Source: Sistotremastrum niveocremeum HHB9708
Lineage: Eukaryota; Basidiomycota; Agaricomycetes; Sistotremastrales; Sistotremastraceae
Direction of reading: 5' to 3'
Assembly: GCA_001630475.1 (NCBI GenBank)
Contig: KV419396.1
Span: forward strand, 620,001 to 684,000
Length of the DNA stretch: 64,000 nt
Every line of letters starts with the position of its first letter. Positions within the stretch are counted from its first letter, which is position 1. Both the position numbers and the translations under genes were made by a program. The notes below the pieces were generated by a model. The model was given only the letters and a program-made list of their open reading frames with translations, ran no database searches and was not told the origin of the DNA. Below, one piece after another: positions 24,267 to 36,536 of the stretch.

Positions 24267-25177
24267 TCAGGCTTTTGGACCCCACAATTCCTCGGACCTG
24301 TCTGCCGTTAGCAGTGTGGAGATTCTGGAACAAAAAATATTACCATTGAGTCGGCTCTGTTGCGGCCCGCATCTGTACCTGCAACACTCCCACATCAGGA
24401 GAAGCAAGAGCCGTGAAAGCAGCCAGCGTCAGATCAACATGTTTCGAACCCACAGCACATCCGGCGCATGTATCGACGACTCGCACGAAGATGCATTTCT
24501 TTGGGCCGTTGCACACTGCGTGAATTAACGGTGAAGTAGTTCGAGCATGTTGAGAAATTGATTCGCACATTCGAGAAACGAGAAACATTTTGGCTTGTTG
24601 GTCCATCCAGTCAGAGTAACCGCGCAAATGAGGGAATCATCCTGTGAAGAGGGTAGCGTGGGGAGCATATATGGGCCCAAACTAGCTCACGGTTGGCGTC
24701 CAGACAGATTTGGACCAACAACTTGGGTTTTCGAGGTCGTGTCCGGTATACCTTCGAAAATGAGCAGCGCACGAAACGACCGAACAGCACAAATTACCAA
24801 GTAATCGTTACTCCTATCTTAGCGCCAATTGCCTGAAGAGTTTTGAGAACAGCTTTCACAGCGTCAGAGATCACATTGTCGTTGGTCGATCGTTTCGATA
24901 TTTCAGCCGAGGTTCCACGAGACGCCGATTCTGGACGACTGATATTCATGCTACGCGCTGTGAAGGTCTCCCACCCGTCGGACTCGGAGAAAGAGTATCT
25001 GGGACCGAGAGAATGCACGTATTCGGGGCTTTCCAAGTCATGGGACCTGTTGGACGAGAGTCTCCGAAGGTTGTGATGCGAGCCACGGGTCAAAGATCCA
25101 GAGACAGGCTGTAGAAGGCAAGATAGAGAGTACACAAGGGCGGCGAGGCAAAGAAGAGATCGCGTCTGATTTAACAT
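24267..25177 (-). CDS. Secreted double-psi beta-barrel (RlpA/expansin-like) protein
   Basis: The N-terminus MLNQTRSLLCLAALVYSLSC is a signal peptide, so the product is likely secreted or in the wall. A long Ser/Arg-rich linker precedes the domain ITWYTGHDLENPSCW, then DDSLICAVTLTGWTNKPKC, FLELCNGPKKCIFVRVVDTC and AGCAVGSKHVDLTLAAFTAL. The paired Cys and the VDTCAGC...VDLT block are diagnostic of the RlpA-like double-psi beta-barrel, shared with expansin and barwin domains. Four introns are needed by frame. The last (gtaata...gacag) gives the family ending WSEELWGPKA, which fixes the stop at 24267. Its substrate is unknown; related proteins bind or loosen cell-wall polymers, but many fungal members have no shown catalysis. 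Confidence 0.85.
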
Positions 25178-25415
25178 GATAGAAGACGGTACTTGAGTCT
25201 GTAAAATTGAGACTGAAACGAATGTGGCAAGCGGACGCTAATGGTAGGAGTCAAGGAACGTGTTTGGCGGAACAAACAACGCGGTCGCGGTCGAAATAGC
25301 GCTCAGGCTCGCATGCATGATCAAAATCTATCCAGCGATCCGCAGCAAACGCGACTGCGAGTCGGGTAAGCACGCAACATGAGAGCAAAGAATACAGAGA
25401 AACTGCGCTCACGAG

Positions 25416-26989
<1,574 letters not shown>

Positions 26990-27317
26990 CGGTTGGATAG
27001 GTGCACACCAAGCTTTAGGGATTGATGCTTCACAGTTGCGAGCTCCCATGTAGGGGGTGATAGTATCTTCGTATGTTTGGACTGCACATGTATACAAAAT
27101 AATACATCGATGGGCCCGAAGGAATCAGAAATAAAACATTCCGCTCGGCATCTCGGCTCGGCGCCGGTTGTGGATTGGCGTCTCAGCGAAGCGTGTCAGA
27201 TGCAGGGCGCCGTGCACTCTTTCTTTTGAGCTACTATCATAAATCATCCATTCGTTCTTTCGCTTTTCTTTCTTATCATGGCGGCGTTCTCAAGACTTCA
27301 ACTAGCAGCCGCGCTAC
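26990..27317. other. Intergenic, promoter of the following gene
   Basis: Between the PLP-enzyme stop and the next start there is no convincing gene. A possible alternative first exon of the downstream gene starts with ATG at 27278 (MAAFSRLQLAAALLGMS). It could join in frame to the downstream exon at 27361 only through a 31-nt intron with a CTAAT-like branch site. Confidence 0.4.
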
Positions 27318-30300
27318 TTGGCATGTCTTGTACTTGCTAATTATATGGACGTGTGCTCAGACATCTTTCTGGCTGCAGAATACGATAACGATGCGTCTAA
27401 CCCTAACGCACAGTGGCGGTCAGCCAACGATAGTGCAATATTCTCTCACCTGCGACGCCGAAACCTGAACCCAAAGAGCAAGGAGCTCAGAGTGTCCGGA
27501 GAGGGTCGCAGAAGCACCGACAACAGTTCATCTCGCAATGCGCCTAGTCCGCGTTCGTCTCAAGCCTTTGAGTCTAGGAGGTCTCGTATGTCCTCAGTGG
27601 ACATGTTGCACAACCCATTTGGAGGTGATATCGTAGAGGAAGAAGACGACCACCCCCCAGTGGTGGAAGAGGAGCCAGAGGTCGACCTGGCATCGTGGGG
27701 CTTGGACTCGTTCATGCCTGCGAAGCCAAAAGAGAAGCCTCGAAGGAAGACGGTGCGATCAAAGACTGCCCCAGCTCCTCTTCCAAATCCACACTCTCCA
27801 GTGGGTGGGACATCTCAATTCCCCGACAGCAGGAGAAGCAACCCTGTACAGACATCTACTTTGCGAACCCAGTCATTGACCTATGATGACTTTGGTGTTG
27901 GGGCACTCACTCCAGCTGGATTACGGCCATCGTCCGATTCTCCCAACCTTCCTCACCGACGCGTGCAGTCCATGAACCTTGATCAACTCGCCAGCAGGGA
28001 ACTCAACTTTCGATCTTTACAAGAAGGAGCCAGACGAAAATCGTTTGGCTCGCGTCTCGATGCCGAGTACACTGACAATGCCCCTCAGTTCGCTCATCCC
28101 TCGTCCTTGATTGCAGGCCACCCAGATTCAAGTCCGCGTAATCGATCTCCATCGTTCTCTCCTCAACTGGTCCCCTTCCCATCGTCGTCTGAACCTGTGG
28201 AAGAAACCGAGGAACCACATAATCCCTTTGCATTGCCTCCCCCGCCACCCGAACGTGCCAGCCGTTTCGACCCGAAGGTCGTGGAGCATGCTCGGACTGC
28301 GTCCAACGCCACGAGGGTATCCCGGATAATGCATCAGGACATCGAGGGTCGAACACATTCAGAATCTAGCGGCAGCCCCCATACTTCGGGTTTCAGGGTT
28401 GAAAATGAACCGTCTGGCTCTCGTCTTTCTGGACAAATTGTCGACGGTGACATCAGAGATCGTCGAGAATCAGCGATTTCACAGCTTCAAATCGAGGCTC
28501 GAAGTCAATCACCCATCGTAGCAGATGCTCAGAGACCGCAGAACAACCGGAGAGACAGTAGGCTGGCCTCGCGAATAGAACTCATGCGGCCCAAAGTGCT
28601 TATTATGCCTGCTCCTCTCCGACCCGCTAATTCTACTCCCGACGATTTGCAAACAGTTCGCGATGGTTTCGCAGTTTCGAAGGATGGCCCCCCTCTGCCA
28701 CCTGGAGCAAAGACTGCCGTGAGACCAGGCATCCGGCCGTTGTCAACTTCATTGTCTGCTTCGATGTCGCGGATCCCCTTAGCTTCTGATTCATTCTCAA
28801 CAAACCCAAGGCTCAGCATGTCACTGTCCCAATTGACGTTCCGTAACTCTCTCATGGTCGGCGGGCAGCGTGACGTCGCCTATGCCGATATTGACGCAGC
28901 TCTTCCTCGTGCACTCGAAGATGGTGTGCAGATCGAAGCTCCCCCGATTGCAGAGGAAGATATCGGTCTGGAACCTGAGCCAGAGCCTGATCGTGCGCCA
29001 GGAAAGTTGTATGGAAGAAGTTTGATTGATGATCTTGAAAATCGGAAAGCCAGTATGCGAGCCAAACAGCGGTACGTCTTGTATATCGGTTGGTAACATC
29101 TCAATCTCATTACATTAACCCAGAGTTTTCACCGGCGATCAAAGACCGTCAATGATGGAACGAGGCAGCCTACAGCGTCGTAATACCCTGATAGACCCCG
29201 CTGAGTTCGAGACTAAAGGGGCCAATCCTGTTGTGCAACCAGTGAAGCCTGCACTGAATCGGACTTCGTCATTTGGAAAGCCACTTGTGCAATTGGACGA
29301 CTCAGAAGCGCCTGCTCGAGGTTCCCGAATGATCAAGAGTTCTTCCGTATTTGGAGTAGATACGCTCTGGGAACGGGAGATGGCCAAACTCAAGGAAATC
29401 GAGGCTGTCGAGGCTGCTGCTGAAGAAGAAAGGGCCCGTTTGGAGGCCCAAAAGGCTGCCAGACGAGCGAAAAAGGGTAAAGGGAAAGCTGAACCTGTGT
29501 TGCGACAAGAGCCGCCTTCCAATGCACAGCCACCACGTATTTCGGAAGAGCCACCAGTCCTTCCGCAGGTTCAATTGACCAAACCCAAATCCACACCCGT
29601 TCTGGATTCTGATTCCGACAGCGACGACGAATCTGATGATCCCTCAGATCGTATTTCAAGACTCGGAGTGGACGCGAAACAGTGGCATGCGGGCGACTCC
29701 GATGAAGAGCGGCGTCCTCTACCTACTGTTAGACAGCTTCCGAGCCAAAGAGCGCCACAGAGCGACGATGACGACGAGGATATGCCATTAGCTGCTCATT
29801 TAGCTCGCGCAAAACAGAGACCCCGAATGGCCCGAACTAATGCCGATGATTCTGACGAAGAGGACGAACCTCTGGCCGCCATGGTGCAACGGGCCAAAGG
29901 CCAGAAGACTGCGTCAGAAGCGGAGATCAGTCCATCAACTCTTTTGCCCCCTATACCACAGGTTGCTGACGGCGACGACGACGACGACATACCCTTGGCG
30001 TTGAAGAGGCAGTCAAGTATGCCTTTATCCGCGCTTCAGTCAACCAACTCCCAAGTGGATGAAGACGATCTTCCCTTGGGGTTGAAACAAAATCCTCAGC
30101 GGGGTCAACAATTTCTTCTTGCTCAACAGCAGCACCAGCAGATGATGATGCAGGCTCAACTTCGTCACTCCTTTGCATTCGGTCCTCCATCGTCTTTGTT
30201 GAGTGCTCAGATGGGACCCTATGGACCTACCCTGTCCCCAATGATGATGCCTCCCGCCCCTCAGCCGTTTATGCCCATGGCACCTCAGGTGAATGAAGCA

Positions 30301-30345
30301 GGGAAATATGGCCGAGTTGATCAGTGGAGAAGGGGGGTAGAGTAG
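27318..30345 (+). CDS. Large disordered protein with repeated acidic P-L motifs, function unknown
   Basis: I do not recognise a characterised family. The protein is about 990 residues, from two exons joined across a 54-nt intron (29072-29125, AKQR-VFTGDQR). The N-terminal part DIFLAAEYDNDASNPNAQWR and SANDSAIFSHLRRRNLNPKS looks folded and conserved. The rest is Ser/Pro/Arg-rich with a helical Lys/Glu/Ala stretch near 29390-29480 (EREMAKLKEIEAVEAAAEEE). Toward the C-terminus an acidic motif followed by P-L recurs at least four times: DEDMPLAAHLARAK, EEDEPLAAMVQRAK, DDDIPLALKRQ and DEDDLPLGLKQ. A Gln/Met/Pro-rich tail follows. No signal peptide or membrane span is convincing, so a cytosolic or nuclear scaffold is the simplest guess. 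The start is uncertain (27318 or a spliced 27278 start). Confidence 0.7.
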
Positions 30346-30585
30346 TGCTTGCCATTTGCGTTGGTCCACATCCATTTTTTAATCCACCTTCCTCATCATA
30401 TCCATGATACCTGGTTGCAGAGTTCTACAATGACAATGAATACATGCTACTATCTACTAAATCTAAAAAAACTGATGCTAAATGTTTGAGAGATCAACAA
30501 GGAAAGAACGTGTAAAATGGCCAGCTAAACAAGTATTAATAAGCACAATGTGGTCCATCAGAGATATCTCGAGGTATGTCCTGGG

Positions 30586-33500
30586 CTATAAGTTGGCTAT
30601 GCGCAATTGCCGTCGTGGAACTGTGATGATCGAAACATCTCGTCGCTGCATCTCCTCTTCCATACGTCGCTGCTTTTCGTCGTCATCTTCGTCGTCATCT
30701 GGGTCGCTCTCTACTAGTCGCGCGTGACCTAGGGATGTTTGTGGATGATATTCGGACGAAGGACTTGCTCGTCGGAAGGGAGGTTCATGGTAGGTATAGG
30801 GGTTTGTGCTCTCGGTAGTAGGGAATGGATATTGTGAGTTTTGAAGAGGAGTGGCGGCTGGGGCTGGGGAGGAAGGGCTAGGTCTCCACCTTCTAAAAAG
30901 TGCACCGAGAGGTGTGGAAGGAGGATGCTTGCGCCATGAGAAGACAATAATGCAGGTATATGCAATTACGATCCAGGCAAGAAAAACGGCGAATCCAGCA
31001 AATGCCCTGTTCTCCCATAGTGCCACTAATGCAAACACAGATGTGGCCAACAGAAGAATGTCGACGAGAGCTCGAAGAGCCATGCGGAACCGAGGAAATC
31101 GAGATTTAGTAAGAGCTCGCTCTCGTGAAACTAAAGGCTGAGCGCTGAGTAAATCAGCCATAGTTCCGGGTGTTCCAGGGGTGGGTGAAACTGGAGTAGG
31201 CGGTCTTGCTGCAACTTGGCTGATGGCATAGTCTAATTCGCCCTGTATTGAAACTAAGAATTATGAGAGAACGAGAAGAAAGAAAGGACTTGCAACTGCA
31301 TTAAGACTTCGACGTCGCTCAAGCCAGCTGATATCACTCAAGCTGTGTGGCAAGATGCTGTGGCCATAATGACTGTATGATGAAGGCCCAGCATTTGGAG
31401 GCCCATGTGAGCGTCTGCGCCCAGGACGATTCACGACCTGGAAAGACCTAGACGTAGGCGCCGACTTCGTAGAATGATGGCTTTCATCGGAGATGTGCGA
31501 TGCACGGGTATCTCGTCGATGAACTCCGGCAAAGAGAGTGGATCCCAAGAACGTTGGCCCAGCCGATTTCGCGCGTTGTCTCCTTCCTGGCGTGACTTCG
31601 CCGCTCGCGGGGGTGTCATATTGAGAGCCATCTGCTGGTTCAATAGGGCTGATCAAATGTGCAGAAGGTGTGCGTGGACGCATTGAGCTTTCTTTCTCTT
31701 CCATTGCGATCGACGGCGTCGGCTGTTGTTGTTTAGGCCAACCTTCCGCAATGAGGTCCGCAAAGATTAAAACACAAGACACAGCGAAGAACGAGGCAAA
31801 CAATGTCAACCCGGCAATGCTGTGACCTGCGTGCAAAGCCTTCGGACTATCGAGTTGCGAGTCCCTCTTGTGGACCTGTGCCATCGTCGCGTGTGAGCTA
31901 GTGAAGGCCAGGACGATGCCGACGATGCCGACGACATAGGCGATGATGCTGATTGTCGCCGCGGACAGCAAAAGCTTGAAACTGCTCAAAAATACTGTCG
32001 GCCCAGATGACGGTAAGCAAAATGGGTAAAGAATGACAATTAAATAAAACAATCCAACAGAGACCGGAGAGAGGGCTTTGTGTATCACGGAAACTTCGAA
32101 ACCAGCGACTGGCGTCGGAGACGGTGTTGTTGAGGCTGTAGACTGGCCTGTACTCGAAGATGTGGGGGTAGAAGAAATAGAAGTGCTCTGGGAAGAAGTG
32201 GTTTTTGAGCTATGTCCAGAACTGGTGGTAGAGGGTGCGATTGCTTGGGCACACTGCGTCAGGTAGGTGGCAGTGACACCCTCTCCGTCGGCATCAACGC
32301 CACTTTGGAGGGTTCCAGAGCCAAAACCAGTCCAATGTTCTCCTGTTCCGGAGACGGCGCCGTTGTATGCGCGTAGGATCCAAACCTCATTCACGAGTGA
32401 ATTATTAGTCTGGCCACCGAAAACGATGGTGTCAGAAGCAGCTCCTCGATTGCTGCCCACTAACGCAGAAGGGTAAGATAACACTGCAGAACCTTCACGA
32501 GGTGAAGGATATGTGACTGTTCCACTTCCGGGGTCGCCGGCGGGAATAACACGAGCCCAACTCGATGAAGAAGTGTCAAGTACGGCCTAGATAAAAGCTC
32601 AGCGCTATCGGAATGATGAACGGAAAATATACTAACCACTTCACCATGATTAAGTCCTCCGCTGTCGTTCCACTTCCGGGCGTCGAAATCTCCCAGAAGC
32701 AGAAATACTTGTCTACCAAAAGATGGCGACGCAGAGTTATAATTGGGCGTCAAAACTGCACCGAATCGAGGGACAGGACATGGCGCGGGATCGATGTCTT
32801 GGCTTGAGGGAATCGTGAAGATATAAGAGTCGCCCTGAGCGCACGAAGAGTTGTAAGTGCCCCCGATGGTTGTGTTGCAGCCGCCGTAGACCACGACCAC
32901 GCCATTCGGAAGCACCGCGGAGGCTTCTCCAACTTTGGGTGGTCGATTCGTCGGCCAGGAAACCTTGCTCCATGATACCTCGACGTCAAGGACGTTCGAA
33001 GAAAGTGTGCCATTCACAGTCAACTCCCAAATTTCGGATAGGGCTGATACCGATCCACCGCTGGAGCCTCCTAGAACATACAGAATGGTATCAAGACTAG
33101 ATGGATTTGGGTTGCGGATGGAAAATGTGAGGTCGGTTCCGCCGGCAGCACCCCATGCTGCTGTCGGGCCGGATGTAGATATATTGGACTGATACCAGAA
33201 CTCGTTCTGGAAGTTGTACGACTGCAGAGCCAATGAGTATGAACCATCAAGCCTGGAGGAGACCGACTCACCCAAACATCAGTTAGCGGTGCATTTCCCA
33301 ATCCTTTGCCGCCATACATTATGAAGTCGCGCCGAGAATTGGCGGCAAAATCGGCACCGCCTAAGGCAAGGCTACGAGACGGAGGAATATTTTCCAATTC
33401 AGGAAGATCAACAGATGGAGAAGGCTGAGACCATGTCAAATTGTCGAGGTCCAATAGATATGTTTGTTGGGTCACGACAGAGCCTGAGCTGGCATGAGTC

Positions 33501-33746
33501 TCATAAACGTTCCGAAGCTGACAACTCACTATCGACTTGGGATTGACCACCAAAAACAACCAGAGTACGAGTGAGCTCGTCGTACCCAATGACGCTATCA
33601 CGTAGTGGGGGAGGAGGTGTGCCTTTGAGAATGCCAGATAAGTTGATCCATTGGAGGGGAGGCACGGTCATGGAAGTGGATGGAGTCTGTGCAGCGACCA
33701 TAGACAAGAAACAGAGCCAACGAAATAGAAAGAGAAGCCATGCCAT
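30586..33746 (-). CDS. Secreted-kelch, multi-pass membrane protein
   Basis: Architecture, N to C: signal peptide (MAWLLFLFRWLCFLSMVAAQ); a kelch-type beta-propeller on the outer face with repeats such as RDSVIGYDELTRTLVVFGGQ, RDFIMYGGKGLGNAPLTDVW, DTILYVLGGSSGGSVSALSE and TIVFGGQTNNSLVNEVWILR; a Ser/Thr-rich stalk (near 32100-32230) likely O-glycosylated; then about five membrane spans, among them SVGLFYLIVILYPFCLP, LLLSAATISIIAYVVGIVGI, IAGLTLFASFFAVSCVLIFA, LRALVDILLLATSVFALVAL and AGFAVFLAWIVIAYTCIIVF. The cytoplasmic parts are Ser/Arg/Pro-rich and the tail is acidic (DDDEDDDEKQ). Histidines near the middle spans (HATMAQVH, HAGHS) hint at a haem-b561-like bundle but that is weak. Introns are short. 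It resembles uncharacterised agaricomycete proteins; the role may be surface sensing or wall interaction. Confidence 0.75.
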
Positions 33747-33942
33747 GGCTGAAGGGCTGAAGCGTTGTTGAAGGCGTCGGCGTCGTCAACGATGAGGAGC
33801 ACTTGGCCCCAGCACCTTTAGAGCGCGACAATCGTCGTGGACTGCGTATGTGCAGAGACGGAGATTCCGGATATGGAAATCGGCTTGCGCCTCTTTCAAA
33901 TGCGCCATCACTGCCTCCATTCAACATCTGTTGCCACCCCTC

Positions 33943-36411
33943 ATGTCTGCTGGTTCTGACAACTTGGTGCAGCAGGACGACCCACAATACATTCAGGACG
34001 ATGCTGACGGACTTCCCTCTTACGACAATCTTGCAGCCAAAAATGGTCCAAATTCCAGGCAGGTTCACCCAGACTCATTTATTCACCGCTCACTCCTGAT
34101 TATCTAGATTTGGACGATGGAAGGGCTGGGTAGAGAAACGGTATGGCCATAGTTTGGCCGTACATGTCGTTTATTAATTGCAAACTTAGTGCTGCTGAGC
34201 GGTACCTGGACGAACCACCTGAAGCACGAGCTATCCGAAGTGCAGGGGGATGGGGAGAGTCGGTTCGCATTCATTATCCTGCATTTCGAACCATATTGAT
34301 TGCAGACGTAGAGCGCGTTGAACGACTCGACGGAATCCCCAGCAGAATCTCCCCATGAATCCGTCTTCCAAGCCCGGACTCAAACAGATCTATCCTTACC
34401 ACCTGCATATGTGGGTAACAACACGGAAAATCCATCATCGCCCATCAGCCTAGGACAGAGACTAGCGCCATCGCATATTGATCTTTATACCTTTGGTTCT
34501 CGCTTTCTGCCACATTCTACGAATCCAATATATGCCCTGCTGCCCTTCATGAACGATCAGTATTTACTCCTCGGATCCCAGGACGGCCTATCGATGTTGG
34601 AAATGTTCCCAACCGAAGCCGTAAATGGCCTTCACTTCACAAAAGGACCTTCGGAAGCTTGCCGCAGAAGTATCTGGACCGGAGAAGGGTATGGAAACTT
34701 CGTTATAACTCCCGGTTAATGCTTCTTATTGATGCTGTAGAGTATATCAACTATCTGTCCTTGAAAACCTTGGAATGTCTGGCAATGTTCCGCAGGGTGT
34801 GATCCTTGCTCTTGTTGGAGCCGACCCTTCTGAAACCAATGGCGACAAGGATAAGGCTCCAATGCGCTCGATCAGAATGTATAATATGTCTTCTCTTGCT
34901 AGCCTTGTTAACTGGCGAGTCTCCCAGGTGATTACCATTTCACCTCTTGATTTTCTCTGTATTTATGTCCACCACCGCCTGCACTAGCACGGGAAACCGG
35001 TCGACCTTAAGCTCTCTCCACTGACACCCCAGCAAACGCCTATCAAAAAACACCGACACAATGGATCTATTACTAAGGGACTCAAAGCATTGGTAATTGA
35101 AAGTGCCCATAACACTGAATCGGAGCCTCGAACATCATATCATCGCCTTACACCAACCAACAGCCCCGTTCGCGACGATCATGCACGAAGATCAAAGCGA
35201 TCAGACACAGTCACTTCAACAGACTCAAGCTGGGATATCGTGGAAGACCTCCCATTACGATGGGCCACAGGTAGGCTTGGCGATTCTTCACGGTCGTTTC
35301 TAACAGAACGTTAGATTATATCCCTCTCGCTTTGAGTAGTGCACGATCTGCCAATGCGTCGGTGAACTTTTTCGAGCTTTGGCGAGATGACACCAATCGT
35401 GAAAGCGGAAAAGCTATGTTAGCTGTCGCAACCAAGTCGTGTGTCCTTTTGTATGAGACGTTGCGAGGTGAACGAGCATTCAAGTTTGTCAAGGTAGGTG
35501 ATTAACAGGGAAATGATCGAGTCCGCTCACGTCTTTGACTTAGGAGTTCTATACGCCTCTACCCAGCCGCAGTATCTCTTTTATTTATCAGACGCCTCCC
35601 GACAGCGCTCGATCTCGGCGAATATCTACCCCTAGTTCTCTTGATTACGGCCGGAAACTATGCCTTTTTGTTACCTTTGACAAGAAAGCGACCATTATCA
35701 GGCTCGCTGATTCAGCAGTGCTTGAAGTGGATTTATATGACGATCAAGTGTATCGCGAGCCAGGTCCGAAAATTATTGAATTATTGCTCCTTGTATTAAC
35801 CTCATTCTGGGCCAGGTTTCGCCGGTTTACCCAAAGAGCTCAAAGGGCACTGGCTTCCACTGTCCGTAGTCGCATTGCCCATGCCCCAGGTCAGCCTCGC
35901 CCCAACACTCCTGCCTGATGTGAAAACAGTATATCTTCTCTCTCGAGGGAAGTTCACGCATATTGTCCCCTCCCCCCTCTCCACCCCAGTCTCGAGTACC
36001 CGCCCATATGCCGTGCTTGCATGGCAGTCGTGCCCTTCGCGGGTAGTTTCCAGAGTCTGTAAGCTTCCAACTTCCGAACCTTTCCTACAGGTTGTGGCGT
36101 TTGGCGAAGAAGGCGTCGAGGTTCAAGAACTGTCTGTCTCCACTCTTTTCAAGGGCAAAGGTCGAGCAGAACAGGTTATCAGAGCATATGCTGATGTAGG
36201 AGCCGACGCCGGCTTTCTTTGTGGTGGGGGTCATTGGGATCTACATACAAGTAACGACGGATCTAGCATGCTCAGTACGACCGATGCAACAACTCCTCTC
36301 ACAGAAACGTCACAAACAGGCTTTTATGCCTGGTCGCGAAAGGGTTTGGAAGACTGGAGAGTTTTCTGGCTAGGTGGAGGGACAACTGTAAATTCCCGGC
36401 AATATAGTTAG
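33943..36411 (+). CDS. CNH-domain protein (citron homology)
   Basis: It starts MSAGSDNLVQQDDPQYIQDD, then DGLPSYDNLAAKNGPNS, then FGRWKGWVEKRAAERYLDE. A Ser/Pro-rich linker follows. The large C-terminal domain (from about 34440) has SHIDLYTFGSRFLPHS, YALLPFMNDQYLLLGSQDGL, KAMLAVATKSCVLLYETLRG and ERAFKFVKEFYTPLPSRSIS, which have the beta-propeller pattern of CNH domains (as in citron kinase, Rom1/2 and VPS39), used as protein-interaction or small-GTPase-linked platforms. I see no kinase, RhoGEF or PH domain. It ends WLGGGTTVNSRQYS. About eight introns; the first one, ending at the AG before the FGRWK block, seems to need a GC donor. Divergent from the kelch membrane-protein gene by about 196 bp. 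Confidence 0.75.
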
Positions 36412-36536
36412 CCTGTATATATATCGGAATTGTATTACTATACAAATGGTGTAGGATGAAAGAGTCATAAATGCATGTAATAAAAGTCCCTCAGTCAGTC
36501 TATCCAAAGTCCAAATCATGCCCGCCCAACCGCGTC

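Noticed and set aside
29139-30375. Several antisense ORFs over the large unknown protein
   Set aside because: They are Ser-rich and hydrophobic mirror images of acidic low-complexity codons on the plus strand.
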